Positions 18,860-28,400 of a DNA stretch of 64,000 nt are shown piece by piece; position 1 is the stretch's first letter, and each line of letters opens with the position of its first letter. A program made the position numbers and the translations under genes. Location: positions 4,196,001 to 4,260,000 of the forward strand of contig NZ_CP108569.1 of NCBI RefSeq assembly GCF_036010505.1. The letters are read 5' to 3'. Origin of the DNA: Streptomyces sp. NBC_01197 (GTDB lineage: Bacteria > Actinomycetota > Actinomycetes > Streptomycetales > Streptomycetaceae). A model generated the notes under the pieces. That model saw only the letters and a program-made list of their open reading frames with translations. It searched no databases and was not told the DNA's origin.

Positions 18860-19810
18860 TCAGGCGGCCCGGCGGGCCGCGTACTCCCCGACGCTCCGCA
18901 TCGGCGGCCGCTCCTCGGTGTCCACCGCGTGCGTCCGCGGTACGAAGCCCGACCCTTCCGCGCCCCGCTCGAACTGTGTCAGCTCCGGCCGCACCAGCTG
19001 CCCCCGCGACAGCCGCAGCTGCGCCGTGCGGTAGATCGCCGCCGCCATCCGCCCCAGCGCGAGCCCGTCCTGGTGGCGGTGTTTGCGCGAGCCCACGTCG
19101 ACCTGCGCCAGCGCGTCGAGCCCCACCGTGTGGAGCGCGTCGACCAGCAGGCCCAGCTCCACCCCGTAACCGACCGGGAAGGGCAGCTGTTCGAGCAGCG
19201 AGCGCCGTACCGCGTACTCGCCGCCCAGCGGCTGGACGAAGCCGGCCAGCTGCGGCCAGTGCAGGTTCAGCAGCGGCCGCGCCACCAGCTCGGTCACCCG
19301 GCCGCCCTGACCGGCGGTCTCGCCGAGCGGCCGGTCGTACATGGCCTTCACGAACTGCACATCGGGGTCGGTCAGCAGCGGCCCGACGATCCCCGAGACG
19401 AAGTCCGCCGAGAACTCCCGCAGGTCCGCGTCCACGAAGCAGACGATGTCGCCGCCGGTCACCAGGAGCGAACGCCACAGCACCTCGCCCTTGCCGGGCA
19501 CGGCCGGAATCCGCGGCAGGATCTCGTCCCGGTGCACCACCCGCGCCCCGGCGGCAGCGGCGGCAGCGGCCGTACGGTCGGTGGAGCCGGAGTCGATGAC
19601 CACCAGCTCGTCCACGAGCGGCACCGGCAGGGCGTCCATCAGCTCCCGCCGGATGGTCGCGACGATCGCCCCGACCGTCGCCTCCTCGTTGAGCGCGGGC
19701 AGGACGACACTTACCCTCGTGCCGCGTTTGGCCGCGATCAGCCGGTCCAGCGGACGGTCGGCCGCCGACCAGGAACGCCTGGTCAGCCAGCGGTCCACCT
19801 CTTCCAGCAC
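18860..19810 (-). CDS. gpgS: Glucosyl-3-phosphoglycerate synthase (GT81)
   Basis: 316 aa. A GT-A glycosyltransferase: VSVVLPALNEEATVGAIV at the nucleotide-binding end, VVIDSGSTDRT, the metal-binding DADL in CFVDADLREFSADFV and LNLHWPQLAGFVQPLGGEYAVRR, all characteristic of GpgS. It joins glucose from UDP- or GDP-glucose to 3-phosphoglycerate, the first step to glucosylglycerate, an osmolyte and methylglucose-polysaccharide primer. A GTG start with AAGGAGA upstream supports the 5' end. No gpgP phosphatase gene is adjacent. Confidence 0.9.
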   Translation of the reverse strand: MLEEVDRWLTRRSWSAADRPLDRLIAAKRGTRVSVVLPALNEEATVGAIVATIRRELMDALPVPLVDELVVIDSGSTDRTAAAAAAAGARVVHRDEILPRIPAVPGKGEVLWRSLLVTGGDIVCFVDADLREFSADFVSGIVGPLLTDPDVQFVKAMYDRPLGETAGQGGRVTELVARPLLNLHWPQLAGFVQPLGGEYAVRRSLLEQLPFPVGYGVELGLLVDALHTVGLDALAQVDVGSRKHRHQDGLALGRMAAAIYRTAQLRLSRGQLVRPELTQFERGAEGSGFVPRTHAVDTEERPPMRSVGEYAARRAA

Positions 19811-19965
19811 GACGCGTCTCCTTGACTGTGAGCCATCTCGCGGTTCGGACGACTATCTCAACTGTCACTGCCTTCGGTTACAGTCTTGAACAACGCAAAT
19901 GGCCACGGGATGCCGGGGTCAGCAGATGCGGACAAACACGCCGGGCCTCAAGGCTCGCGTCATAA

Positions 19966-20095
19966 GCGCTCATCCAGAGGGACTGAGGGAACGGCCCGTA
20001 GAAGTCCCGGCAACCCTCCTGCCGACCGCGAGGTCATGGTGGGGAAGGTGCCAATTCCGTCTTGCGGCGAAGTACGTCGCGAGGAAGATGAGGAG
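19966..20095 (+). ncRNA. SAM riboswitch (S-box/SAM-I type) leading thrC
   Basis: The conserved S-box core is legible: CATCCAGAGGGACTGAGGGA, then GGCCC-GTAGAAGTCCCGGCAACC, then AAGGTGCCAATTCC, in order and with normal spacing. The closing helix P1 is CTCATC (19969-19974) with GATGAG (20087-20092). The 3' strand of P1 runs into AGGAGAGG (20091-20098), the ribosome-binding site of thrC, whose ATG is at 20110. SAM binding would stabilise P1 and can mask the Shine-Dalgarno sequence, suggesting translational control. Confidence 0.88.
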
Positions 20096-20109
20096 AGGAC
20101 CTCGCCACC

Positions 20110-21411
20110 ATGGCTGTACAGACCGTCACCAGCACCAGTGACTCCACCGGGGCCGTCGATCTCGGCCCCGCCGCCGCCCTCTCGTGCCGCGAGTGCGGAG
20201 AGCGTTTCCCTCTCGGCCCCCTCTTCGCCTGCGCCTCCTGTTTCGGGCCGCTCGAAGTGGCGTACGACCTCCCGAGCGGCTCCCCCGACGAGCTGAAGAA
20301 GCGCATCGAGGCCGGCCCGAACAACATCTGGCGCTACGCCCCGCTGCTGCCGGTCCCCGCCGGTGTGGCCGACCAGCCCAACTTGAACCCGGGCTTCACC
20401 AAGCTGGTCAAGGCCGACAACCTCGCCCGCGAGCTGGGTGTCACCGGCGCTCTGCACGTCAAGGACGACTCCGGCAACCCGACGCACTCCTTCAAGGACC
20501 GTGTCGTCGCCATCGCCGTCGAGGCCGCCCGCGCCTTCGGCTTCACCACGCTCTCCTGCTCATCGACGGGCAACCTGGCCGGAGCCGTCGGCGCCGCCGC
20601 CGCCCGCGCCGGCTTCCGCTCCTGCGTGTTCATCCCGCACGACCTGGAGCAGGGCAAGGTCGTGATGGCCGCCGTCTACGGCGGCGAACTGGTCGGCATC
20701 GAGGGCAACTACGACGACGTCAACCGCTTCTGCTCCGAGCTCATCGGCGACCCGATCGGTGAGGGCTGGGGCTTCGTCAACGTCAACCTCCGCCCGTACT
20801 ACGGCGAGGGTTCCAAGACCCTGGCGTACGAGATCTGCGAGCAGCTCGGCTGGCAGCTGCCCGACCAGATCGTCATCCCGATCGCGTCGGGCTCCCAGCT
20901 CACGAAGATCGACAAGGGGCTCCAGGAGCTGATCAAGCTCGGTCTGGTCGAGGACAAGCCGTACAAGATCTTCGGCGCGCAGGCCGAGGGCTGCTCACCG
21001 GTCTCCACCGCGTTCAAGGCCGGTCACGACGTCGTACGGCCGCAGAAGCCGGACACGATCGCCAAGTCGCTGGCCATCGGCAACCCGGCGGACGGCCCGT
21101 ACGTCCTGGACATCGCCCGCCGCACCGGCGGCGCCGTCGAGGACGTCAACGACGAGCAGATCGTCGATGCGATCAAGCTGCTGGCCCGTACCGAGGGCAT
21201 CTTCGCGGAGACTGCGGGCGGCGTGACCGTCGGCGTGACGAAGAAGCTCATCGAGGCCGGTCTGCTCGACCCGTCGCTCACCACCGTCGTACTGAACACG
21301 GGTGACGGCCTCAAGACCCTGGACGCGGTCGCCCCGACGTCCGGCCCGACCGCGACGATCCGTCCGACCCTGGACGCGTTCCGCGAGGCCGGCCTGGCCA
21401 CGGGCGCCTGA
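20110..21411 (+). CDS. thrC: Threonine synthase
   Basis: 433 aa. The N-terminus has a zinc-ribbon-like pair (CRECGERF and CASC, aa 25-45) seen in the longer threonine synthases, followed by NPTHSFKDR, in which Lys forms the Schiff base with PLP, and the Ser/Gly phosphate-binding loop SSTGNLAGAV. It converts O-phosphohomoserine to threonine. Control by a SAM riboswitch makes sense because the same intermediate feeds methionine and SAM synthesis. It is followed after 76 bp by cysO. Confidence 0.95.
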   Translation: MAVQTVTSTSDSTGAVDLGPAAALSCRECGERFPLGPLFACASCFGPLEVAYDLPSGSPDELKKRIEAGPNNIWRYAPLLPVPAGVADQPNLNPGFTKLVKADNLARELGVTGALHVKDDSGNPTHSFKDRVVAIAVEAARAFGFTTLSCSSTGNLAGAVGAAAARAGFRSCVFIPHDLEQGKVVMAAVYGGELVGIEGNYDDVNRFCSELIGDPIGEGWGFVNVNLRPYYGEGSKTLAYEICEQLGWQLPDQIVIPIASGSQLTKIDKGLQELIKLGLVEDKPYKIFGAQAEGCSPVSTAFKAGHDVVRPQKPDTIAKSLAIGNPADGPYVLDIARRTGGAVEDVNDEQIVDAIKLLARTEGIFAETAGGVTVGVTKKLIEAGLLDPSLTTVVLNTGDGLKTLDAVAPTSGPTATIRPTLDAFREAGLATGA

Positions 21412-21487
21412 CCCGGGCTCTCCGTACCCAGCCCTGTCCGTACCCGCCCGTTCCGTCCCGCCCCGGACTCCTGGAAGGTAATCCCGT

Positions 21488-21763
21488 ATGAGCGTCAAGG
21501 TCCGCATCCCCACCATCCTCCGCACCTACACGGGCGGCCAGGCCGAGGTCGCCGCCGACGGCGGCACCCTCTCCGAGGTCATCGCCGACCTGGAGAAGAA
21601 CCACACCGGCATCGCGGCCCGCGTCCTGGACGACCAGGGCAAGCTGCGCCGCTTCGTGAACGTGTACGTGAACGACGACGACGTGCGCTTCGAGCAGGGC
21701 CTGGAGACGGCGACGCCGGACGGCGCGGGCGTTTCCATCATCCCGGCCGTCGCCGGCGGCTGA
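21488..21763 (+). CDS. cysO: CysO-like sulfur-carrier protein (MoaD/ThiS fold)
   Basis: 91 aa, beta-grasp fold. The sequence closely follows mycobacterial CysO: VRIPTILRTYTGGQ at the start, RRFVNVYVNDDDVRFEQGL in the middle and the carrier terminus PAVAGG. The C-terminal Gly-Gly becomes a thiocarboxylate that donates sulfur to O-phosphoserine through CysM, an oxidation-resistant cysteine route. In mycobacteria cysO sits with mec and cysM; here it follows thrC, so the partner genes must lie elsewhere. AAGGTAA upstream is the likely ribosome-binding site. Confidence 0.92.
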   Translation: MSVKVRIPTILRTYTGGQAEVAADGGTLSEVIADLEKNHTGIAARVLDDQGKLRRFVNVYVNDDDVRFEQGLETATPDGAGVSIIPAVAGG

Positions 21764-21786
21764 GCAAGCCCCTGCGGCGCCGCGGC

Positions 21787-21814
21787 GACCCCCGGTGCTC
21801 GCCGCCCGGGGGTC
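21787..21814 (+). terminator. Hairpin terminator after cysO
   Basis: Perfect 9-bp GC-rich arms (21787-21795 and 21806-21814) around a 10-base loop, 23 bp after the cysO stop. No U-tract follows. Confidence 0.65.
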
Positions 21815-21849
21815 CGCCCCGCCGTCCGTCGTGTCATCTGCTGGACCCG

Positions 21850-21882
21850 TTGCCCTCTCCGCGTACGAAGCGGAGGGGGCAA
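21850..21882 (+). terminator. Second hairpin after cysO
   Basis: 13-bp arms (21850-21862 and 21870-21882) with one mismatch around a 7-base loop GTACGAA, followed by TTCAGC. With the preceding hairpin it forms a double terminator for the thrC-cysO transcript, isolating the cold-shock gene. Confidence 0.7.
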
Positions 21883-22207
21883 TTCAGCATGATTGAACAC
21901 GGTAGAGTTGGGGCAGCCCCCTTGATCGCCCGCGCCGAGCGCGTATGAGCACGCGTCAATGTCTGGGCAATGCGTAGATCTCTTTGCGTCGTAAGTGCCC
22001 TTTGCCCGGCCCGACTTGCCCTGGGATACCCGGAAATCCGCCCAATGGGGCGTTCAGCCGTGCTCAGAATTCTCGTCCGATTGACCTGTTGCAGAGGGCA
22101 GTTGGGCAGATACATTCAGCCGCGGTCGACGCGTTCCGGCGCAAGGTCTGACCCGGATCCCGCGAAGTGCGGGCTCTGTGCAAGGGCCAGTAATAGGGGA
22201 GTTAGGC
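21883..22207 (+). other. Long AT-richer leader/promoter region of the cold-shock gene
   Basis: About 325 bp without a gene. It is notably less GC-rich than neighbouring DNA. Cold-shock genes usually have long structured 5' leaders that control translation at low temperature, and this region could be such a leader plus promoter. I could not assign a promoter with confidence. Confidence 0.4.
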
Positions 22208-22411
22208 ATGGCTCAGGGCACCGTCAAGTGGTTCAACGCGGAGAAGGGGTACGGCTTCATCGCGGTCGACGGTGGTGCGGATGTTTTCGTCCACTACAGC
22301 GCGATTCAGATGGACGGCTACCGCACCCTTGAAGAAGGTCAGCGAGTTGAGTTCGAGATCTCGCAGGGCCAGAAGGGTCCGCAGGCGGACATGGTCAAAC
22401 TCGCCGTCTGA
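22208..22411 (+). CDS. Cold-shock domain protein (CspA family)
   Basis: 67 aa, a single cold-shock domain. RNP1 is KGYGFIAV and RNP2 is VFVHYSAI; the start [18 protein letters not shown] is characteristic. These OB-fold proteins bind single-stranded RNA and act as RNA chaperones. A GGGGAG ribosome-binding site precedes the ATG. It lies upstream of groEL and is separated from it by a strong terminator and two CIRCE elements, so the two are independent transcription units. Confidence 0.95.
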   Translation: MAQGTVKWFNAEKGYGFIAVDGGADVFVHYSAIQMDGYRTLEEGQRVEFEISQGQKGPQADMVKLAV

Positions 22412-22445
22412 TCTCGGCGCGATCGGCCACCGACCCACTCACGCC

Positions 22446-22482
22446 GAGAGGCCCGCACCCCACACAGGGGCGCGGGCCTCTC
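22446..22482 (+). terminator. Hairpin terminator after the cold-shock gene
   Basis: Perfect 11-bp arms (22446-22456 and 22472-22482) around a 15-base loop, 34 bp downstream of the stop codon. Confidence 0.8.
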
Positions 22483-22530
22483 GTGCGTCCGGGGGCAGCA
22501 CCGCACCCACGTGGGCCTTCTTCGAAGGCG

Positions 22531-22557
22531 CTTGCACTCACAGGGGTCGAGTGCTAA
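22531..22557. promoter_or_regulatory. CIRCE element 1 (HrcA operator)
   Basis: 9-bp half-sites CTTGCACTC and GAGTGCTAA separated by 9 bp, against the CIRCE consensus TTAGCACTC-N9-GAGTGCTAA. The right half is perfect and the left differs at two positions. It is the upstream of two sites before groEL. Confidence 0.92.
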
Positions 22558-22566
22558 TCATTGGCG

Positions 22567-24343
<1,777 letters not shown>

Positions 24344-24404
24344 TCCTCAGCGAGAGCGAGGATCGGCTGTTCCAGCCGTAGCACGGCGAGCAGTTCGTAC
24401 GGAC

Positions 24405-24442
24405 CGAGGGCGGTACCCCTTCTCGGAGGGGTACCGCCCTCG
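24405..24442. terminator. Strong hairpin terminator after groEL
   Basis: Perfect 16-bp arms (24405-24420 and 24427-24442) around a TCTCGG loop, located between groEL and the convergent Uma2 gene, so probably bidirectional. Confidence 0.88.
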
Positions 24443-24462
24443 GGCGTTCCCTGAGGGTTTCG

Positions 24463-25053
24463 TCAGCCGGCGTAGTCCTTGAGCCTCCCGGTCTCCAGGG
24501 TGATCGAGACCGGGGAGGGAAGAGTGACCGTGGAGCCATAGGCGTGGGACGTACGGGTCCGGTACTCGCCCCGGTCCGGCTCGCTGTAGACGACGAGCTT
24601 CTCCGCGTCCCGGTCGACGAGAAGGTAGACGGGGATGCCTGCGGCCGCGTAGCCGTCGCGCTTCTCCACGCGGTCACGGAGGTCCGTGTCCGCGTCGTAC
24701 GAGGTGACTTCCACAACCATGAGCGTGCCATCGGGGTCCGCCCACTCGCCGCTCTGGCCCACGTAGTGGTCGAGCGGGGCCAGGGCACCGTCCGCGCAGG
24801 CGCGGCCCCTGCGGTAGGAGTCCACCTTGAGTCCCTGCTCCGGATACAGGGCCAGCTCAGGGCGATGCTGCATGCATTGCCTCAGCAGCCACATGACAAT
24901 GGCGCCATGCAATTGGTCCAGCACGTGCTTGACCGCAAGCTTTCCACTGATGAATTCCAATGACACCGTCTCGGGCGCGTGGCGGGCGAGTTCCTCGAAC
25001 TCCTCGACGGACATCTGGGCGTCCTGGGCGTGGTCAGCGGTGCTGGGGGTCAT
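24463..25053 (-). CDS. Uma2-family (DUF820) restriction-endonuclease-like protein
   Basis: 196 aa. The PD-(D/E)XK-fold Uma2 family is indicated by SLEFISGKLAVKHVLDQLHGAIVMWLLRQC, DGALAPLDHYV, the active-site-like LMVVEVTSYDADTDLRDRVEKRDGYAAAGIPVYLLVD with Glu-x-Thr/Ser and Lys, and a C-terminal beta region. Function is unknown; the family is massively expanded in Streptomyces and cyanobacteria. The ATG at 25053 is chosen for its GGGAGGAGG ribosome-binding site. A second member lies at 52167-52769. Confidence 0.85.
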   Translation of the reverse strand: MTPSTADHAQDAQMSVEEFEELARHAPETVSLEFISGKLAVKHVLDQLHGAIVMWLLRQCMQHRPELALYPEQGLKVDSYRRGRACADGALAPLDHYVGQSGEWADPDGTLMVVEVTSYDADTDLRDRVEKRDGYAAAGIPVYLLVDRDAEKLVVYSEPDRGEYRTRTSHAYGSTVTLPSPVSITLETGRLKDYAG

Positions 25054-25109
25054 GGCGTCGCCTCCTCCCTTCCATCGTGCCCTGTTCCGGGGCCGAGTGA
25101 GCTGAACGG

Positions 25110-25991
25110 TCATGTGCGGGTCCTCTCGGGTTGTCGAGTCGCTGCCGCACGGGCCTGTGCCGCCCGGGTGTGGACCTGGGCCGGGGTGAGCGGGGCGGGG
25201 CGGCGTACGGGTCCGCCCCGGCACTCCGCGCACTCACCGCCGGGCAGGGCTTCCGGGCGCCCGGGGACCCCGCACTTTCCGCACTCCAGAATCCGCAGAG
25301 CCGGGCGCGGGAGGCGTGGCGCCGGGAGTGGCGGGCGCTCGGGCGGGAGCTTGTCGGTGAGCCGCCTGCGGACGAGTGAGGACGCGCGGTGTACGGGGGA
25401 GGGCAGCCCGGCGGTCAGGGCGTGCAGCATCTCCGGCTCGGTGGCGCGACGGTCGAACCACGTGGCGGCGAGGGGCTCCAGCGCGGCACAGTCCGCCGCC
25501 GACAGGCTCAACGAGGGCGCGGTGCGGCCGAGGGCGGCCAGCAGGATGAACGCCCGTGACCGGGTGGGCCGTTGGGGTGGAAGTGCGTCCTCCGGTACGC
25601 CTCCGGTGGTGAAGGCGGCCCACCAGTCGTCGTCGCGGGCGGTGCGGGAGAACCACGTACGGGTCACCCAGCGGGCGCTGTCCGCCCCGATCAGGTGCTC
25701 GCTGCCCCGGCGCAGATGCCCGGCGCGCTGAAGGGCGTTGAGCGCGGTGCGCAGGGCGCACTGCCCGTACGGAAGGACCTTGGCCAGCGTCTTCACCGAG
25801 ATGTCGGCCCCGTCCGGCAGCCGGTCGATGTACGCGGCGATGGCCGCTTCGCGGGGCGGCAGCAGCGCGAAATCTGCTGCGCTGTACGCGCGTTGACCTG
25901 GCGCGGAGCGCTTTCCGTAGCCCGGATTGGCCATCGGGTGAGGGGCCCCGTGTGTCGGGTTCGGGGCAGGATTAAGGTGGCTGTCAGCCAT
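25110..25991 (-). CDS. Winged-helix (MarR-like) DNA-binding protein with a C-terminal zinc ribbon
   Basis: About 293 aa. The segment PPREAAIAAYIDRLPDGADISVKTLAKVLPYG followed by CALRTALNALQRAGHLRRG reads as a winged helix of the kind used to test replication-initiator or helper HTH proteins: helix, recognition helix, wing. The C-terminal 65 residues contain paired cysteines CGKC and CAEC, a probable zinc ribbon. Such proteins in Streptomyces are often annotated as helix-turn-helix proteins of unknown target. It is just upstream of and co-oriented with the Uma2 gene. Confidence 0.75.
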   Translation of the reverse strand: MADSHLNPAPNPTHGAPHPMANPGYGKRSAPGQRAYSAADFALLPPREAAIAAYIDRLPDGADISVKTLAKVLPYGQCALRTALNALQRAGHLRRGSEHLIGADSARWVTRTWFSRTARDDDWWAAFTTGGVPEDALPPQRPTRSRAFILLAALGRTAPSLSLSAADCAALEPLAATWFDRRATEPEMLHALTAGLPSPVHRASSLVRRRLTDKLPPERPPLPAPRLPRPALRILECGKCGVPGRPEALPGGECAECRGGPVRRPAPLTPAQVHTRAAQARAAATRQPERTRT

Positions 25992-26244
25992 GGATCGAAC
26001 CTCGCAGCTATATCGATCTGGATGGTCAGGCCCCGGAGCCGGTGTTGGCGCACCGACCGGGGCCGTTCACGTTCTGTGAGCACGCTAGAGCCTGGCAACT
26101 GCCCGTGGCAAGTCGGTCACGAGAAGTCAACAGCACGCGCGGGGAGGGTGGTTGGGTGGGGTATCGGACCCTCCACCCCATCACTGTCAAGAGGGCTCGG
26201 GGCGCGGGACTTGAGCCCCGGGGCGCCCCCGGGGCCGGGCGAGG

Positions 26245-27045
26245 TCAGTGAGCGGTGTCGGCTTCGAGTGCCCTGGCCGTGGCCCTGACGAACGCGGCCG
26301 GGTTGTCCAGCATGATGTTGTGCCCGCAGTCCGGGATCGCGACCACTGATACGCCGGCCGCGGTGAGCCCGTCGGCGCCGGGGAGCGAGCCGTCGGTCTC
26401 CGGGTACAGGAAAGCGCGCGGGATCTTCAGGCCGAGGAGCAGCTCGCGCATCGACGGCGTGCTGCCGTGGGCCAGGTGGGTGGCGCTGCGGTGCAGGGCC
26501 TCCCGGCCCGCCAGCCGCATGGTGGACCACCAGTGGGCCCCGGCCTGGTCGCGTACCTCTGCCCAGCCGTACGCGAGGAACTCCTCCTCGGAGTAGGCGG
26601 CGATGCCGCTGCTGCCGAGTGTTCCCAGCGTGGGCACCAGGGGGTCGAGGTTGGCGTCGACCAGGACGAGGCGGGAGACCAGCTCCGGGTGGCGTGCGGC
26701 GAGAACGATTGCCGCCGAGCCGCCCATGCTGTGCGCGACGACCTCGGCGCCGGAGACGCCCGCCGCGGTGATGGCCGCCGCGAGGGCGTCGGCATGCGCC
26801 TCCAGGGTGTAGCCGAAGTCGGTGGGGCGGTCGCTGATGCCGTGGCCGAGCATGTCCATCAGGAGCGACCTGCGGCCTGCCAGCAGTGGATGGACCGCGA
26901 CCTCGGCGAAGTAGGCGGGTGAGGTCGCGCCGAGGCCGTGCAGATAGATACGTGCGGGCTCGGCGCCCGGGAGTTCGACCCACCTGATGCGGTCACCGTT
27001 GCCTGTCACTGCGGTACTGCGCACAGCATGCTCCCCTGCGGTCAA
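26245..27045 (-). CDS. Alpha/beta-hydrolase
   Basis: 266 aa. Oxyanion-hole motif IYLHGLGATSPAYF, nucleophile elbow VAHSMGGSAA with catalytic Ser, and the C-terminal catalytic His in PDCGHNIMLDNP. LLMDMLGHGISDRP is the classical loop after strand 4. It lacks a signal peptide, so it should be cytoplasmic. The substrate cannot be inferred; esterases, lactonases and C-C hydrolases share this pattern. Confidence 0.9.
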   Translation of the reverse strand: MTAGEHAVRSTAVTGNGDRIRWVELPGAEPARIYLHGLGATSPAYFAEVAVHPLLAGRRSLLMDMLGHGISDRPTDFGYTLEAHADALAAAITAAGVSGAEVVAHSMGGSAAIVLAARHPELVSRLVLVDANLDPLVPTLGTLGSSGIAAYSEEEFLAYGWAEVRDQAGAHWWSTMRLAGREALHRSATHLAHGSTPSMRELLLGLKIPRAFLYPETDGSLPGADGLTAAGVSVVAIPDCGHNIMLDNPAAFVRATARALEADTAH

Positions 27046-27251
27046 GATGGCTGACCGCTGAGTCTAAGGCTCTGCCGTGCTGCCGTGCGGCTCGCCAGGT
27101 CGTGAACTCGCCCTGGTTGACGTGCAGTTCTCTGCACCTGCATGGATGTGACCCTTCCGGGATTCCGGGGGCGGCAACAGAATCGTGCTCGACCGGCGCC
27201 GGCGCGGACCGACCTATCGACGTGGACCGACCTATCGAGGGGACATCAGCC

Positions 27252-27575
27252 GTGACCGAAACAGACACCCAGCTGACCGCGACAGCGATGCTGGAGACGG
27301 CCCACAAGGCGGTGGCCCAGGGCTTTCCGTGTGACGACCGTCTTGCGCGTGCCGCGCTGCATCTCATCGAGTGCGCGGCGGACGTGGTCGAACGGCTCCC
27401 CAGGGCCGACCGTGACGTGGACTCCGCACGGGAGGCGCTCGGGCACGCCCGCGCCGCCGTCGTGACGGCGACGTTCGCCGTACGGCAGATCCACGACGAG
27501 TCCGGCAGGGGCCTGGTGCAGGAGTCCGGCAGTGTCCAGCGGCCGGGAAGGGTCGTCTGCGGCCTCGACCGTTAG
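27252..27575 (+). CDS. Small hypothetical protein, about 107 aa
   Basis: Starts at a GTG with GAGGGG upstream. Third codon positions are almost all G or C, which supports real coding. The middle is helical and Ala/Arg-rich (MLETAHKAVAQGF, LARAALHLIECAADVVERL). No family is recognised. It ends ten bases before a short inverted-repeat element, so it marks the left boundary of the accessory island. Confidence 0.55.
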   Translation: MTETDTQLTATAMLETAHKAVAQGFPCDDRLARAALHLIECAADVVERLPRADRDVDSAREALGHARAAVVTATFAVRQIHDESGRGLVQESGSVQRPGRVVCGLDR

Positions 27576-27584
27576 GCCCAGGAC

Positions 27585-27752
27585 CTAAGGGCTGTCCCGC
27601 AATTCCCGGCGGGCGCGCGACGACAGCTACGGCACCTCGCCGCGTTGTCGGAACGTCCACATACATCCAGTATGCGGACGTCCCTCCGCCTTGCGATGCA
27701 CCGCATCTGACGCCGCGCGCTGATCCACCAGGAATTGCGGGACAGCCCTTAG
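27585..27752. mobile_element. MITE-like element, 168 bp, with perfect 22-bp terminal inverted repeats
   Basis: Bases 27585-27606 and 27731-27752 are perfect inverted copies over 22 bp (core GGGCTGTCCCGCAATTCC). The interior encodes no protein. The ends carry TA dinucleotides just inside the repeat, which would fit TA-target insertion of an IS630/Tc1-type relative, but I cannot identify the parent transposon. Its position at the edge of the accessory cluster is notable. Confidence 0.8.
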
Positions 27753-27790
27753 CAGGGCGCATTACCCCTGGGCATATTCGGGCATCGAAG

Positions 27791-27875
27791 AATCCGGTAG
27801 CCGGCATTCCGGAATTACAGCATTCCGGTAGCCGTTATTCCGGTAGTGAATATTCCGGTAGGAAGCATTCCGGCG
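27791..27875. repeat. Six-copy array of ATTCCGG(TAG) with 15-bp period
   Basis: ATTCCGG or one-mismatch copies start at 27791, 27806, 27822, 27837, 27852 and 27867, i.e. spaced 15-16 bp; four are followed by TAG. The spacers between copies differ. The regular phase looks like a cooperative protein-binding array or a slippage-born microsatellite in the non-coding region upstream of the cluster. Confidence 0.75.
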
Positions 27876-27936
27876 GAGGGGGCCGTGAAGGGGATCGGGC
27901 TCAGTTTTCCGTTCCCGTGGAGAGACCACCATCGCG

Positions 27937-27998
27937 ACGGTGAGGCTCCGTTGCCGCAGTCGACTCATCGGTCGGCTGCGGCACCGGAGCCTCACCGT
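27937..27998. terminator. Long hairpin upstream of the cluster (terminator or attenuator)
   Basis: Arms 27937-27959 and 27976-27998 pair over 14 bp, one mismatch and a further 8 bp, around a 16-base loop. It is the most stable hairpin in the intergenic region and is followed by GTTT. It could insulate the island from upstream transcription or act as an attenuator in the leader of the first cluster gene. Confidence 0.65.
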
Positions 27999-28166
27999 TT
28001 CTGCTGGTCGAGCGCCCGGTCCCATGGTTCCTACTTACGCACTGCACAAGTCTGACCTTATAGCGGGCGTCCCCTTCTCGAAGAATAGAAATGTGCGAAG
28101 GGGTCGCACGGAGAACGCAGAAGCGGACTCGAAGACTCGCAGACTCAGCGAAAAGGAAAAGAAGCC

Positions 28167-28367
28167 ATGCGGAAGTACAACGACCAGATCAAGACCGTCG
28201 CCGCTCGCCGTGGAGTCAAGGCGGCGCTGGTGGCCGCCGTGGCCGGCGCGACGTTCGCATCTGTCGTCGGAGCCGGTGCGGTCACGCAGTTCGCGGCCGG
28301 TCCGCACACCGCCACCACCCGCGTAGCGGCCGACGTGTCCCCGGCAAGCGACCACGGCTGGGACTGA
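28167..28367 (+). CDS. 66-aa Ala/Val-rich peptide with signal-like N-terminus (candidate precursor or secreted peptide)
   Basis: A basic start with an Arg pair (KTVAARRGVKAA) runs into a hydrophobic Ala/Val/Gly stretch (about aa 19-41) with AxA-like cleavage points, then a polar C-terminus ending SPASDHGWD. This is the layout of a short exported peptide, or of a leader plus a small C-terminal core. GGAAAAGAAG precedes the ATG. It lies 54 bp before thyX in the same direction as the cluster, so it may be co-transcribed. Precedent for ATP-grasp ligases acting on ribosomal peptides exists (pheganomycin PGM1), but no core-modifying enzyme is certain here, and no homologue is recognised. Confidence 0.6.
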   Translation: MRKYNDQIKTVAARRGVKAALVAAVAGATFASVVGAGAVTQFAAGPHTATTRVAADVSPASDHGWD

Positions 28368-28400
28368 TCTGTTGTATTTCCGGCCGACGCAATCACGCCA

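Noticed and set aside
27762..28025. Minus-strand frame with five-residue YRN-type repeats
   Set aside because: The repeat is a by-product of the 15-bp DNA array; no ribosome-binding site and no conserved-looking start.
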